From: Streptococcus sp.
GTDB lineage: Bacteria; Bacillota; Bacilli; Lactobacillales; Aerococcaceae
Length of the DNA: 13,810 bases
Assembly: GCA_015264885.1 (NCBI GenBank)
Contig: JABZYY010000027.1
Coordinates: 1-13,810, forward strand
Direction: 5' to 3'
Position 1 is the stretch's first letter. Every line of letters starts with the position of its first letter. The notes below the pieces were generated by a model. That model did no database searches. It was not told the origin of the DNA and saw only the letters and a list, made by a program, of their open reading frames with translations. The translations under genes and the position numbers were made by a program. Below are positions 1 through 9,634 of the stretch, in pieces.

Positions 1-2808
1 CATTGTTAACTGTGTACCAGGTTCCCCGATTGATTGAGCGGCAATTGTACCAACTGCTTCCCCAACTTCAACTTCTGAACCTGTAGCTAGGTTACGTCCA
101 TAACAGTATTTACATACACCATGTTTTGTATCACATGTGAACGCTGAACGAATTGTAATTTCTTCGATTCCAGCTTCAATAATCTTACGAGCAATATCTT
201 CAGTAATGATTTCATTGCGTGCTACTAACACTTCACCTGTTTCAGGATGTTTCACTGAACGTTGTGCATAACGTCCTAACATACGTTCTTCAAGTGTTTC
301 AATGACTTCATTTCCTTCTTTAATCGCAGTAATTGTTAAACCACGATCGCTTCCGCAGTCTGTTTCACGAATGATTACATCTTGCGCAACGTCTACTAAA
401 CGACGAGTTAAGTAACCTGAGTCGGCTGTCTTCAAGGCCGTATCGGTCATCCCTTTACGAGCACCGTGAGTAGACAAGAACATTTCCATAACGGTTAACC
501 CTTCACGGAAGTTTGATGTTACCGGTAATTCCATGATCTTTCCGTTAGGAGCGGCCATAAGACCACGCATACCAGCAAGCTGAGTAAAGTTAGAGATGTT
601 ACCACGGGCTCCAGAATCACTCATCATGAAGATTGGGTTACGAGAACCTAATGTGCGAATTAACGCTTTTTGGATATCATCTTTCGCTTTGTTCCATGTT
701 TCGATAACACGTTCATAACGTTCATCATCTGTAATTAAACCACGACGGAATAATTTAGAGATGTTGTCGACTTGTTTATGTGCTTCTTCAAGAATTTCTT
801 TCTTGTTGTCCGCAACTGAGATATCTGCAATCCCTACTGTTAAACCAGCACGAGTTGAGAATTTATATCCTAAGTCTTTCATACGGTCTAACATCATTGA
901 AGTTTCAGTGATATGGAATCGTTTGAACACTTCGGCGATGATTTGACCTAAGTTTTTCTTCTTGAATGGTGCAACAATTTCGCGTCCTGCGATTTCTTCT
1001 TTAATGTTTGCGCCTGGTTCTAAGAAGTATTTATCTGGTGTAGCCACTTCTAAGTTTTCCATTGTTGGCTCATTTAAGTAAGGGAATTCGTTTGGCATGA
1101 TTTCGTTGAATAATAATTTACCAACTGTTGTGACCATCATTCTCTCTTTTTGCCAATCTGTAAATGGTTTATGTGGAAGTGAGCTTGCAGGAATCGCAAT
1201 ACGGCTGTGTAAATGAACGTATCCATTGTTGTAAGCCAAGATTGCTTCGTCCATGTCTTTGAAGAACATACCTTCACCAACACGGCCTTCTTGTTCCATT
1301 GTTAAGTAATAGTTCCCTAAAACCATGTCTTGAGATGGTGTTACTACTGGTTTACCATCTTTAGGGTTTAGGATGTTTTGAGCCGCTAACATTAATAAGC
1401 GTGCTTCAGCTTGAGCTTCTTGAGATAGTGGCACGTGAACCGCCATTTGGTCTCCGTCGAAGTCGGCATTGTAGGCTTCACACACTAATGGGTGAAGACG
1501 GATGGCACGACCTTCTACTAGAGTTGGTTCGAACGCTTGAATCCCTAGTCTGTGAAGTGTAGGTGCACGGTTCAATAGAACTGGGTGTTCACGAATTACT
1601 TCTTCAAGGATTCCCCAAATATCGTCATCTAAACGTTCAATTTTACGTTTAGCGCTCTTGATGTTTCCAGCGATTTCACGTTCAACTAATTCTTTCATTA
1701 CGAAAGGTTTGAATAATTCAATCGCCATTTCTTTAGGAAGACCACATTGGTACATCTTCAAGTTTGGTCCTACTACGATTACAGAACGTCCAGAGTAGTC
1801 TACACGTTTACCAAGTAGGTTTTGACGGAAACGACCTTGTTTCCCTTTAAGCATGTGGCTTAATGATTTCAATGGACGGTTACCTGGTCCAGTAACTGGA
1901 CGGCCACGACGACCATTATCGATTAAAGCATCCACTGCTTCTTGTAACATACGTTTTTCGTTTTGAACGATGATACGAGGTGCGTTTAATTCTAATAAAC
2001 GTTTTAGACGGTTATTACGGTTAATCACACGACGGTATAAATCGTTCAAGTCACTTGTTGCAAAACGTCCACCTTCTAATTGAACCATTGGACGTAAATC
2101 TGGTGGGATAACTGGAATAACATCCATTACCATCCAACCAGGTTTGTTTCCTGATTCTTTGAAGGCATCTAAAATGTCTAAACGACGGATTGCACGAGTA
2201 CGTTTTTGTCCTTGAGCTGTTTTCAACTCTTCTTTTAATTCAGCGATTTCAGCGTCTAAGTCAACGTTATTTAATAACTCTTGAACGGCTTCCGCACCCA
2301 TTGCAGCGTGGAAACGAGTTCCGAACTCTGCACGTTTTTCACGGTATTCGCGTTCAGTTAATAATTGTTTGTGCATTAATGTTGTGTCGCCAGCGTCGAT
2401 AACAACGTAGCTTGCAAAATAAATGACTTCTTCCAACGCACGTGGACTCATGTCTAACACAAGTCCCATGCGGCTTGGAATACCTTTGAAGTACCACACG
2501 TGTGATACTGGAGCTGCTAATTCGATGTGTCCCATACGTTCACGACGAACTTTTGAGCGCGTTACTTCAACGCCACAACGATCGCAGACTTTCCCTTTGT
2601 TGTTGATTTTCTTTAATTTACCACAAGAACATTCTAAGTCTTTTGTTGGACCAAAGATTTTCTCGCAGAATAAACCATCGCGTTCTGGTTTTAAAGTACG
2701 GTAGTTGATTGTTTCTGGTTTTGTAACTTCACCATGTGACCACTCACGGATTTTCTCCGGAGAAGCTAACCCAATCTGCATACTTTCAAAATTATTTACA
2801 TCTATCAA
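1..2808 (-). CDS. rpoC: DNA-directed RNA polymerase subunit beta' (3' part missing)
   Basis: Largest subunit of the core RNA polymerase; it carries the catalytic Mg ions and, with beta, forms the active-site cleft. The reading frame is open from 2808 to the window edge: 936 codons of a protein that is usually about 1200 residues. Visible in order: N-terminal zinc site (C60, C62, C75, C78), the catalytic NADFDGD loop at 447-453 with three Asp ligands, and the second zinc site (C818, C892, C899, C902). The sequence then runs through [11 protein letters not shown] and stops at the Met that corresponds to E. coli M932, so the trigger loop is cut. The start is TTG at 2808, read as (M)[12 protein letters not shown], with AGGGAGGT seven bases upstream; no ATG sits nearer a ribosome binding site. 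It follows rpoB by 51 bases and is almost surely co-transcribed with it. Identity is certain; only the C-terminus is unseen. Confidence 0.98.
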   Translation of the reverse strand, partial: MIDVNNFESMQIGLASPEKIREWSHGEVTKPETINYRTLKPERDGLFCEKIFGPTKDLECSCGKLKKINNKGKVCDRCGVEVTRSKVRRERMGHIELAAPVSHVWYFKGIPSRMGLVLDMSPRALEEVIYFASYVVIDAGDTTLMHKQLLTEREYREKRAEFGTRFHAAMGAEAVQELLNNVDLDAEIAELKEELKTAQGQKRTRAIRRLDILDAFKESGNKPGWMVMDVIPVIPPDLRPMVQLEGGRFATSDLNDLYRRVINRNNRLKRLLELNAPRIIVQNEKRMLQEAVDALIDNGRRGRPVTGPGNRPLKSLSHMLKGKQGRFRQNLLGKRVDYSGRSVIVVGPNLKMYQCGLPKEMAIELFKPFVMKELVEREIAGNIKSAKRKIERLDDDIWGILEEVIREHPVLLNRAPTLHRLGIQAFEPTLVEGRAIRLHPLVCEAYNADFDGDQMAVHVPLSQEAQAEARLLMLAAQNILNPKDGKPVVTPSQDMVLGNYYLTMEQEGRVGEGMFFKDMDEAILAYNNGYVHLHSRIAIPASSLPHKPFTDWQKERMMVTTVGKLLFNEIMPNEFPYLNEPTMENLEVATPDKYFLEPGANIKEEIAGREIVAPFKKKNLGQIIAEVFKRFHITETSMMLDRMKDLGYKFSTRAGLTVGIADISVADNKKEILEEAHKQVDNISKLFRRGLITDDERYERVIETWNKAKDDIQKALIRTLGSRNPIFMMSDSGARGNISNFTQLAGMRGLMAAPNGKIMELPVTSNFREGLTVMEMFLSTHGARKGMTDTALKTADSGYLTRRLVDVAQDVIIRETDCGSDRGLTITAIKEGNEVIETLEERMLGRYAQRSVKHPETGEVLVARNEIITEDIARKIIEAGIEEITIRSAFTCDTKHGVCKYCYGRNLATGSEVEVGEAVGTIAAQSIGEPGTQLTM

Positions 2809-2828
2809 GGGGCCTACCTCCCTTTCTT

Positions 2829-2851
2829 TTGGAATTGCCCTACGATTCCAA
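2829..2851 (-). repeat. Small hairpin in the rpoB-rpoC gap
   Basis: TTGGAAT and ATTCCAA form a perfect 7-bp stem around a 9-base loop, between the rpoB stop and the rpoC ribosome binding site. No T-run follows on the minus strand, so it is not a terminator. It could be an RNA-processing or mRNA-stability structure; that role is inferred. Confidence 0.5.
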
Positions 2852-2859
2852 TAGTTCTA

Positions 2860-5800
2860 TTACTCTTCGTCAGTATCAAAATTGTCTTCAACGTCTTCTA
2901 CATCGGCTGCATCTTCTTCAGCTGCGTCAGCTGCTTCTTCTGCTGCTGATAATTCAGCTGCACGATCAGAATACTCATCTAATTGAGCACGTCTCTCATT
3001 TGTTCTTTCAACGTCACTGAAACGAATTCCTTCGTCTTCGTCCATATCTTCAAGTTTGATTTCTTCATCTTGTGCGTCAAGTACTTTCATATCAAGACCT
3101 AAAGCTTGTAATTCTTTTACTAATACGCGGAATGATTCAGGTACACCTGGACGTGAAATTTGTTGACCTTTAACGATTGATTCGTAAGTCTTCACACGAC
3201 CAACAACGTCATCTGATTTGTACGTTAGGATTTCTTGTAATGTATAAGCAGCACCATAAGCTTCTAGTGCCCATACTTCCATTTCCCCGAAACGTTGTCC
3301 ACCAAATTGCGCTTTACCTCCAAGAGGTTGTTGTGTAACGAGTGAGTATGGTCCAATTGAACGAGCGTGAAGTTTGTCGTCAACCATGTGGGCAAGTTTG
3401 ATCATGTACATAACCCCTACTGACACACGGTTATCGAATGGTTCACCTGTACGTCCATCATATAGAATTGTTTTCGCATCACGAGCCATACCCGCTTCTG
3501 CAACAGTTCCCCATACGTCTTCATCTTGCGCACCATCGAATACTGGTGTTGCGATGTAAATACCTAATTCACGAGCAGCCATACCTAAGTGTAACTCTAA
3601 CACTTGTCCGATGTTCATACGTGAAGGTACCCCTAATGGGTTTAACATGATGTCAACTGGTGTTCCATCTGGTAAGAATGGCATATCTTCTTCCGGCATA
3701 ATACGGGAAACTACCCCTTTATTACCGTGACGTCCGGCCATCTTATCCCCTTCATTGATTTTACGTTTTTGTACAATATATACACGAACTAATTTGTTTA
3801 CACCAGGTGCTAATTCATCACCTGCTGCACGTGTGAACACACGTACATCGCGGACAATACCGCCACCACCGTGAGGTACACGTAGAGACGTGTCACGAAC
3901 TTCACGAGCTTTTTCACCGAAGATTGCGTGTAATAAACGTTCTTCTGGTGATTGTTCTGTTAACCCTTTAGGAGTTACTTTACCGACTAAGATGTCACCA
4001 TCTTTAACTTCGGCACCGATACGGATAATTCCGTCAGCGTCAAGGTTCTTCAATGCGTCTTCCCCAACGTTTGGAATTTCACGAGTAATTTCTTCAGGTC
4101 CAAGTTTTGTATCACGAGCTTCTGAATCGTAGTCGTCGATGTGAATTGATGTATACACATCATCTTTCACTAAACGTTCACTCATGATAACCGCATCCTC
4201 GTAGTTGTAACCTTCCCAAGTCATGAACGCTACTAGAACGTTTTGTCCTAATGCTAATTCACCTTTTTCCATAGAAGGTCCGTCTGCTAGGATTTCGCCT
4301 TTAACTACTTTATCCCCTTGTGCCACGATTGGACGTTGGTTGTAACACATACCCGCGTTTGATCCGTGGAACTTAGTGATTTGGTAAGTATCTAATGAGC
4401 CATCAGCTGTACGTACACGTACTTCTTTAGCATCAACGAATTCGACAACACCATCACGTTTACATAACAAGGCAACCCCTGAGTCATGCGCAGATACGTA
4501 TTCCATACCTGTACCGATGAATGGTGCTTTTGGATTTAACAATGGAACAGCTTGACGTTGCATGTTCGCACCCATCAACGCACGGTTTGAGTCGTCGTTT
4601 TCTAAGAATGGGATACATGCTGTCGCAACTGCAACTACTTGTTTTGGAGAAACGTCCATGTAGTCCACGCGGTCTACTGGCACTTCTAAGTTTTGAGATA
4701 CGTAACGCGCCATAACAACATCGTTCACGAAGCTTCCGTCTTCATTTAATGGAGAGTTTGCTTGCGCTACTACGAAGCTATCTTCTTCGTCGGCTGTTAA
4801 GTAGTCGATCTTATCTGTAACTTTATGAGTGTTCCAGTCTACACGACGGTATGGAGTTTCGATGAAACCATATTTGTTGATCTTCGCATATGTTGATAAG
4901 CTGTTGATCAACCCGATGTTTGGTCCCTCAGGAGTTTCGATAGGACACATACGACCATAGTGAGAATAGTGAACGTCACGAACTTCATATCCGGCACGGT
5001 CACGAGTCAAACCACCAGGTCCTAACGCTGATAGACGGCGTTTGTGTGTTAACTCTCCTAATGGGTTTGTTTGGTCCATGAATTGTGATAATTGAGAAGA
5101 TCCGAAGAACTCTTTAATTGCCGCAACGACTGGACGAATATTTACTAATTGTTGTGGTGTCACTGTTGCAGTGTCTTGAATAGACATACGTTCGCGAACC
5201 ACACGTTCCATACGAGATAACCCGATACGGAATTGGTTTTGTAATAATTCCCCTACTGAACGGATACGACGGTTTCCTAAGTGGTCGATGTCGTCTGTTG
5301 TTCCAATTCCTTCGTAAAGGTTTAAGAAGTAGCTGATTGTTGCGATAATGTCGCTTGCAGTTACGTGTTTTACGTCTTCAGCAACGTTTCCGTTACCGAT
5401 GATTTTAATCACGCGTTCTGGGTCAGCTGGTGAGTAAACTTCTACTGTTTGAATTGTTACAGGGTCTTTGATCACACCGTCTTCTGATGGATGTAAAGTA
5501 AATAAGTTTGCACCTTTTTCAAGTACTTCTACTACTTTTTCCATTACGTCGCGTTCAAGAACAGTTCCTTTTTCAACAACGATTTCGCCTGTTTCAGGAT
5601 CTACTAAGTTCTCAGCGATTGTTTGGTGTAATAAACGAGTTTTAAGATTTAATTTCTTGTTGACTTTGTAGCGTCCAACTGCTGCTAAATCATAGCGGCG
5701 TGGGTCGAAGAAACGAGCTGTTAATAAGTTACGTGAACTTTCAGCTGTTTTTGGTTCACCAGGACGTAGACGGTCATAAATATCTTTTAATGCTTCTTCT

Positions 5801-6501
5801 GTACGAGATTCATCCATACGTTTATGAACATCTTTATCTAATGTTAAACGTAATGTTTCGCTATCCCCGAAGATTTCTTGGATAAGGTCATCTGAACCGA
5901 AACCTAACGCACGAACTAATACCGTTAATGGGATTTTACGAGTACGGTCGATACGTACATAAGAAATGTCTTTTGAGTCTGTTTCGTACTCTAACCATGC
6001 ACCACGGTTTGGAATTAATGTTGAACCATATAATTGTTTACCGTTTTTGTCAGGTCTGTCATGGAAATAAGCACCAGGAGAACGAACTAATTGAGATACA
6101 ATTACACGTTCTGCACCATTAATGATAAATGTACCCATTTCAGTCATTAATGGGAAGTCACCGAAGAATACTTCTTGGTCTTTTACTTCGCCAGTTTCTT
6201 TGTTCACTAAACGCATTTTTACGTAAATTGGAGCCGCGTAATTTGCGTCATGGTTTCTAGCTTCTTGTATGTTATATTTTGGAGCATGTAATTCGTAATC
6301 TAAGAATTCCAATGACAAGTTACCTGTGTGGTCTTCGATTGGAGAAATATCTTTGAACATTTCGCGGATACCTTCATCTAGGAACCATTGGTAAGAATCT
6401 GTTTGGATTTCAATCAGATTAGGTAATTCTAATACTTCACTGATTCGTGCATAACTTCTACGCACACGGTGTCTACCGTATTTCACATCATGATGTGCCA
6501 A
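2860..6501 (-). CDS. rpoB: DNA-directed RNA polymerase subunit beta
   Basis: Second-largest core RNA polymerase subunit and the rifamycin target. It is complete, with 1213 residues from the TTG at 6501. I prefer this start because the protein then reads [11 protein letters not shown], in register with the enterococcal MAGHVVKYGKH, and because GGGGTGG lies just upstream at usual spacing. A GTG at 6510 would add three residues but overlaps that Shine-Dalgarno. The rifampicin region [18 protein letters not shown] begins at residue 467. Q473, D476, H486 and S491 (E. coli 513, 516, 526, 531) are all the sensitive type. Active-site lysines of [11 protein letters not shown] are K920 and K928. The C-terminus ends in a lineage-specific acidic tail rich in Glu, Asp and Ala. 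Unlike in Bacillus, the ribosomal rplJ-rplL genes are not directly upstream; deoC is. The gene has its own promoter and leader and continues into rpoC. Confidence 0.98.
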   Translation of the reverse strand: MAHHDVKYGRHRVRRSYARISEVLELPNLIEIQTDSYQWFLDEGIREMFKDISPIEDHTGNLSLEFLDYELHAPKYNIQEARNHDANYAAPIYVKMRLVNKETGEVKDQEVFFGDFPLMTEMGTFIINGAERVIVSQLVRSPGAYFHDRPDKNGKQLYGSTLIPNRGAWLEYETDSKDISYVRIDRTRKIPLTVLVRALGFGSDDLIQEIFGDSETLRLTLDKDVHKRMDESRTEEALKDIYDRLRPGEPKTAESSRNLLTARFFDPRRYDLAAVGRYKVNKKLNLKTRLLHQTIAENLVDPETGEIVVEKGTVLERDVMEKVVEVLEKGANLFTLHPSEDGVIKDPVTIQTVEVYSPADPERVIKIIGNGNVAEDVKHVTASDIIATISYFLNLYEGIGTTDDIDHLGNRRIRSVGELLQNQFRIGLSRMERVVRERMSIQDTATVTPQQLVNIRPVVAAIKEFFGSSQLSQFMDQTNPLGELTHKRRLSALGPGGLTRDRAGYEVRDVHYSHYGRMCPIETPEGPNIGLINSLSTYAKINKYGFIETPYRRVDWNTHKVTDKIDYLTADEEDSFVVAQANSPLNEDGSFVNDVVMARYVSQNLEVPVDRVDYMDVSPKQVVAVATACIPFLENDDSNRALMGANMQRQAVPLLNPKAPFIGTGMEYVSAHDSGVALLCKRDGVVEFVDAKEVRVRTADGSLDTYQITKFHGSNAGMCYNQRPIVAQGDKVVKGEILADGPSMEKGELALGQNVLVAFMTWEGYNYEDAVIMSERLVKDDVYTSIHIDDYDSEARDTKLGPEEITREIPNVGEDALKNLDADGIIRIGAEVKDGDILVGKVTPKGLTEQSPEERLLHAIFGEKAREVRDTSLRVPHGGGGIVRDVRVFTRAAGDELAPGVNKLVRVYIVQKRKINEGDKMAGRHGNKGVVSRIMPEEDMPFLPDGTPVDIMLNPLGVPSRMNIGQVLELHLGMAARELGIYIATPVFDGAQDEDVWGTVAEAGMARDAKTILYDGRTGEPFDNRVSVGVMYMIKLAHMVDDKLHARSIGPYSLVTQQPLGGKAQFGGQRFGEMEVWALEAYGAAYTLQEILTYKSDDVVGRVKTYESIVKGQQISRPGVPESFRVLVKELQALGLDMKVLDAQDEEIKLEDMDEDEGIRFSDVERTNERRAQLDEYSDRAAELSAAEEAADAAEEDAADVEDVEDNFDTDEE

Positions 6502-6598
6502 CTCTTCCACCCCTATAAATTAGTATTGATAAATGTTACATTTTGATGACATTTATTAAAAGTTCGTAACAAATGAAGATTTCGGTCGATTTTTAAAC

Positions 6599-6654
6599 AA
6601 AAAAAAACCAAAAGAATTGTTTGCTGCCATTTGTGAAAAATGCAAATTCTTTTG
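6599..6654 (-). terminator. Intrinsic terminator/attenuator in the rpoB leader
   Basis: On the minus strand CAAAAGAATT (6654-6645) pairs perfectly with AATTCTTTTG (6618-6609), with an extra TGC/GCA step inside. One G and then nine consecutive T follow (6607-6599). This is the textbook form of a Rho-independent terminator. It lies about 75 nt after the inferred rpoB transcription start and about 100 nt before the rpoB start codon, so it would act on the rpoBC transcript itself. I see no second good promoter between it and rpoB. Function as an attenuator is inferred. Confidence 0.7.
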
Positions 6655-6734
6655 TTTTAAGCCTTTATTTGTAAGGAATTGGACAATATTTCAACCCTCA
6701 CACCGATTAAAATCCACACTTATTGCGTTATATT

Positions 6735-6763
6735 ATTATACACAAAATCCCAAGTGTCGTCAA
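6735..6763 (-). promoter_or_regulatory. rpoBC promoter (-35 TTGACG, 17 bp, -10 TATAAT)
   Basis: On the minus strand TTGACG (6763-6758) is followed by a spacer of exactly 17 bases and a perfect TATAAT (6740-6735), a near-consensus sigma-A/sigma-70 type promoter. Transcription would begin near 6728, giving a 5' leader of about 225 nt before rpoB. The -35 box lies in the loop side of the hairpin at 6749-6780, so promoter and deoC terminator share DNA. Confidence 0.8.
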
Positions 6764-6780
6764 GGTCGACAACACTTGGG
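6749..6780 (-). terminator. Probable terminator after deoC
   Basis: CCCAAGTGT (6749-6757) and ACACTTGGG (6772-6780) form a 9-bp stem, with GTC/GAC pairing inside. On the minus strand it begins 30 bases after the deoC stop and is followed by ATTTTGTG. The T-tract is short, so termination may be partial and some rpoBC transcription could come from the udp-deoC operon. Confidence 0.6.
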
Positions 6781-6809
6781 AAATTTAGATTTTATCTGGT
6801 TTTTCGAGG

Positions 6810-7481
6810 TTAATAAGTGCCCTCTTCTACGGATTGATTCTTCACGATTTTCACAATCCGACTTGTTCCAAGACGACTTGCTCCTAATTCGATGAATTTT
6901 TCAGCATCTTCAATGCTAGAAATTCCGCCGGCAGCCTTCACAAGAACACCTTCTCCAACGTGTTTCTTCATCAATGCCACGTGCTCAAATGTTGCACCTG
7001 CTGTTGAGAAACCTGTTGAAGTCTTGATGAATTCAGCTCCTGCTTTTGTAACGACTTCACACATCTTGATGATTTCTTCTTCTGTAAGAAGCGCTGTTTC
7101 GATAATGACTTTTAAGATATGACCATTACAAGCTTCATGGATTTGACGAATTTCATCTTCCACAACATCGAAACGACCATCTTTCACATCACCGATATTA
7201 ATCACCATATCGATTTCGCTTGCACCATTTTGAATCGCATCTTTTGTTTCGAAAACTTTAGTTGCAGCTGTGCTATAGCCATTCGGGAATCCGATAACAG
7301 TACAGATGGCTAATTTCCCGTCTACGTACTCGCTCGCACGTTTGACAAAAGAAGCTGGGATACATGCTGACGCTGTTTCGTATTTCATCGCATCATCCAA
7401 AATCTCTTTAATTTCACTCCAAGTAGATGCGGGTAATAATAAAGTATGATCTACTGTTTTTAAAATCTCTTTGATTTCCAT
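6810..7481 (-). CDS. deoC: Deoxyribose-phosphate aldolase
   Basis: Splits 2-deoxy-D-ribose 5-phosphate into acetaldehyde and glyceraldehyde 3-phosphate, the last step of deoxynucleoside catabolism in the cytoplasm. It is a class I (Schiff-base) aldolase of TIM-barrel fold, with 223 residues, normal for the family. Visible landmarks: DHTLLLP at 11-17; D91 in EIDMVINIG; the Schiff-base lysine K153 in FIKTSTGF; the second catalytic lysine K182 in VKAAGGI; phosphate-binding glycines near the C-terminus (LGTSR). ATG start at 7481 with AGAGGG upstream. It follows udp by 14 bases, so the two form an operon. A terminator-like hairpin follows, and the rpoB promoter begins inside that hairpin. The phosphopentomutase that would link Udp and DeoC is not in the window. 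Confidence 0.96.
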   Translation of the reverse strand: MEIKEILKTVDHTLLLPASTWSEIKEILDDAMKYETASACIPASFVKRASEYVDGKLAICTVIGFPNGYSTAATKVFETKDAIQNGASEIDMVINIGDVKDGRFDVVEDEIRQIHEACNGHILKVIIETALLTEEEIIKMCEVVTKAGAEFIKTSTGFSTAGATFEHVALMKKHVGEGVLVKAAGGISSIEDAEKFIELGASRLGTSRIVKIVKNQSVEEGTY

Positions 7482-7495
7482 AAAATCCCTCTTTC

Positions 7496-8269
7496 TTATT
7501 TAGCGCGGTCTTCTTTAATTAAGTTGCGAAGTGCTTCAACAGCCACTTTAATCGCTGCTTCTGTATCGTGAACGATTGGGTTTGATAACCCTGCTGCTTC
7601 ACGCTCTTGGTTCCCTACTACTAGGAAAGTAGATCCAACGCGAACTCCTAAATGGCTAGCCACAACGAATAATGCTGCTGATTCCATTTCAGAAGCCTTC
7701 ACGCCAAGACGTTTCCAAGCTTCCCATTTATTTTGTAAGTCATAGCTTACTGGCATCACTTGTGGTTCATGTTGTCCGTAGAATGAATCTTTACATTGAA
7801 CAACTCCTGCATGTGTTGTATAACCTAAGCTCTTACCAGCATTTAGAAGCGCTGTTACGACATCGTAGTTCGCAATCGCTGGAAATTCGATTGGCGCGTA
7901 CTCACGTGTTGTTCCTTCCGTACGAATCGCACCAGTCGCAATCACTATATCTCCACCTTTAACGTCGATATCGATTCCGCCACATGTTCCAACACGGACA
8001 AAAGTATCTGCCCCACTGCGCACTAACTCTTCAAGTGCAATTGCAGCAGATGGTCCGCCAATCCCTGTTGATGTCACACTGACTTTTTCTCCATCTAAAT
8101 AACCTGTATACGTCACGTACTCGCGATTATCAGCCACCAGTTTTGCATCTTCAAAATGTTCTGCAATTTTTGCACAACGTTTTGGATCCCCTGGTAAAAT
8201 CACATAACGACCTACATCGCCTTTACGTGTATGGATATGATATTGTAATCCTTCTTCTGAATATTTCAT
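7496..8269 (-). CDS. udp: Uridine phosphorylase
   Basis: Reversibly cleaves uridine with phosphate into uracil and ribose 1-phosphate (pyrimidine nucleoside salvage, cytoplasm). The 257 residues belong to the PNP/UDP phosphorylase (NP-I) family. Visible: GDPKR at 27-31 and R49 in DNREY (phosphate-binding arginines), the family signature [16 protein letters not shown] from residue 67, R92 and T95 in VRVGTCGG, and SEMES at 193-197, whose Glu contacts ribose. The base-binding stretch reads FYGQHEP where E. coli Udp has FYPGQER. That form is, as I recall, normal in streptococcal uridine phosphorylases. ATG at 8269 with AAAGGAAG upstream. First gene of the udp-deoC operon; a structured leader precedes it. 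A purine nucleoside phosphorylase role is possible but less likely given the whole-length resemblance to streptococcal Udp. Confidence 0.93.
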   Translation of the reverse strand: MKYSEEGLQYHIHTRKGDVGRYVILPGDPKRCAKIAEHFEDAKLVADNREYVTYTGYLDGEKVSVTSTGIGGPSAAIALEELVRSGADTFVRVGTCGGIDIDVKGGDIVIATGAIRTEGTTREYAPIEFPAIANYDVVTALLNAGKSLGYTTHAGVVQCKDSFYGQHEPQVMPVSYDLQNKWEAWKRLGVKASEMESAALFVVASHLGVRVGSTFLVVGNQEREAAGLSNPIVHDTEAAIKVAVEALRNLIKEDRAK

Positions 8270-8275
8270 GAAAAA

Positions 8276-8352
8276 CTTCCTTTCCTTGCACGATACGTGC
8301 CCTGATATTGCCCTAGCAAACTAGGAAGGGGCCATGGTTTTTCCACAGCCCC
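8276..8352 (-). promoter_or_regulatory. Structured udp 5' leader with possible Shine-Dalgarno sequestration
   Basis: Three hairpins stand in a row before udp. The first is GGGGC/GCCCC (8328-8332 with 8348-8352), with an inner TGG/CCA step and a five-base loop. The second is CCTAG/CTAGG (8312-8325). The third is GCACG/CGTGC (8288-8300). The minus-strand CTTCCT at 8328-8323, between hairpins one and two, is complementary to the AGGAAG of the udp ribosome binding site at 8281-8276, allowing an alternative fold that hides it. I recognise no known riboswitch class. Regulation is inferred from pairing alone. Confidence 0.4.
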
Positions 8353-8411
8353 AGATAGGAGGATGATGACAAATCTTCATCAAATAATTATGTCTACAAA
8401 TGCCTTTTGCA

Positions 8412-8417
8412 ATTATA
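8412..8417 (-). promoter_or_regulatory. Possible -10 box of the udp promoter
   Basis: A perfect TATAAT lies on the minus strand about 145 bases upstream of udp, in the 205-base gap after coiA. No recognisable -35 hexamer sits 15-19 bases before it, so an activator-dependent promoter or a chance match are both possible. No clear terminator separates coiA from udp. Confidence 0.35.
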
Positions 8418-8474
8418 GTTGAAAGGATTAAATAATTGGATATACAGTTACCATAATTATCTATATTTGCCTTT

Positions 8475-9572
8475 TCATCCCTCTACACTCACTAATATTT
8501 TACCAAAATCACCCTTTTTTTGCAAACGGTTCATTTTTGATTTTGGATACCCTAGCTTGATTTTCTTATCTGCTAAAAGCTCATCTAACAGCTCCCAGAG
8601 ACACGCCTCCATCTGGCTTTTGGGATTTGGAACGGGACGCATGAGTGGGCGCCAAACTTCTTCCACTCGCTTTTCAAAATCCATCATTTCAACGTCTCTT
8701 GAAAAAGCCATTTGTTCCAACAGAATCCATGCATGCCCCTTCCAGACAAGATTGGGTACTTTAAACGTCTCTGTATAAATCGGGAAGGTCAAGAAACTGC
8801 TGGGCAAATCTTCCAGCGTTTGCCTGCATCGATATAACTTCACGAGAAAGGCCCTCGTGAGCGGAGAGGCTAATTTCTTAAAAAGCATCGTATCTCTTGG
8901 TGTCCATTCTATCGTATCAACAGGTTTTAGATGCGCTTTGACTGGAACGGAATCCTCGACCATCTTTCTCCACTTTTTCCACGAGAACGATAAAAGCGGC
9001 ACGCGTACGACTTGAAACGTCATCTGCTGCGAGCGAGGCTTCACCTTGATTTGCGTATGAAAGATCATCTCTCCATTCACAAAGAAAATAAGGAAATTCC
9101 CGAGTTGTGGATGATACTTCATTAAGTAACTAAAGGTGTCTGTCAATTTATGCTGAGTCTCATAATTCTCTCCTAAAACCCAGTCAACCGACATTCCAGC
9201 CTCTCCTAAATGTCTGGTTCGTTCCACTATCTCTTCTGTAGGAATTACACTGCATTGATACTCGATACACCATGCACGTTTTCCTTCTGTCACGACAATA
9301 TCTGGAATCTGTTCAATAGACGACACATACGGCTCGAGTTCTGCATGAAATCCATGACTTTTCAAACTCTCAAGTATTAAGTGCTTCCCCTCTTGATGCG
9401 CGATTGTTTCTTCCTGCCGATGTTTTTTAGGCATATGTGAAAAGAACACGACTCCATTTCTAGAAACCTTCTTTTTTACTTCTTCCCCACATTCCGGGCA
9501 AAAATAAACTTCATCTTCTTTAATTTGTGTGGCATGAATCAATTCTCCCGTTTTCGTTCTAACGATATTCAT
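8475..9572 (-). CDS. coiA: Competence protein CoiA
   Basis: CoiA-family protein. In streptococci and Bacillus relatives it is induced in competence and promotes recombination of incoming single-stranded DNA; its exact biochemistry is not settled. 365 residues from ATG 9572, chosen because GAGGTG lies six bases upstream; the GTG at 9581 has no ribosome binding site. An N-terminal zinc-finger-like part contains C25-P-E-C28 and SHMPKKHR near 45-52. A nuclease-like domain follows with P90-D91 and E104-Y-Q106, the arrangement expected of a PD-(D/E)XK fold, then a less conserved C-terminal half. It is not followed by pepF, its usual streptococcal neighbour. A terminator stands only about 25 bases upstream, leaving little room for a separate promoter. 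No frameshift or lesion is seen, so the gene looks intact. Confidence 0.9.
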   Translation of the reverse strand: MNIVRTKTGELIHATQIKEDEVYFCPECGEEVKKKVSRNGVVFFSHMPKKHRQEETIAHQEGKHLILESLKSHGFHAELEPYVSSIEQIPDIVVTEGKRAWCIEYQCSVIPTEEIVERTRHLGEAGMSVDWVLGENYETQHKLTDTFSYLMKYHPQLGNFLIFFVNGEMIFHTQIKVKPRSQQMTFQVVRVPLLSFSWKKWRKMVEDSVPVKAHLKPVDTIEWTPRDTMLFKKLASPLTRAFLVKLYRCRQTLEDLPSSFLTFPIYTETFKVPNLVWKGHAWILLEQMAFSRDVEMMDFEKRVEEVWRPLMRPVPNPKSQMEACLWELLDELLADKKIKLGYPKSKMNRLQKKGDFGKILVSVEG

Positions 9573-9597
9573 ATCTATCACCTCAACAAAAGATATG

Positions 9598-9626
9598 AAA
9601 AAAAGGAAGCAGATGACTCTGCTCCC
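9598..9626 (-). terminator. Terminator after the degV-family gene
   Basis: On the minus strand GGGAGCAGA (9626-9618), a four-base loop and TCTGCTTCC (9613-9605) form a 9-bp stem with one G-T wobble, followed by seven T (9604-9598). It begins eight bases past the stop codon and ends just before the coiA ribosome binding site. Confidence 0.85.
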
Positions 9627-9634
9627 CTAAAAAT

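Noticed and set aside
5040..5103. Possible rifampicin-resistance substitutions in rpoB
   Set aside because: Q473, D476, H486 and S491 and neighbours are the sensitive type; differences from E. coli (T478, G482) are normal in Gram-positive relatives.
761..6122. Many plus-strand open frames of 60-120 codons opposite rpoB and rpoC
   Set aside because: They are antisense shadows of highly conserved coding DNA, lack ribosome binding sites and have low-complexity, unfamiliar translations.
6524..6560. AAATGTTACAT in the rpoB leader, also found in the 38-bp palindrome
   Set aside because: An AT-rich 11-mer shared once is expected by chance, and the leader copy lacks the full TAACA-N4-TGTTA dyad.
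9573..9581. GTG start three codons earlier for coiA
   Set aside because: The GAGGTG Shine-Dalgarno overlaps this GTG and is correctly spaced for ATG 9572.
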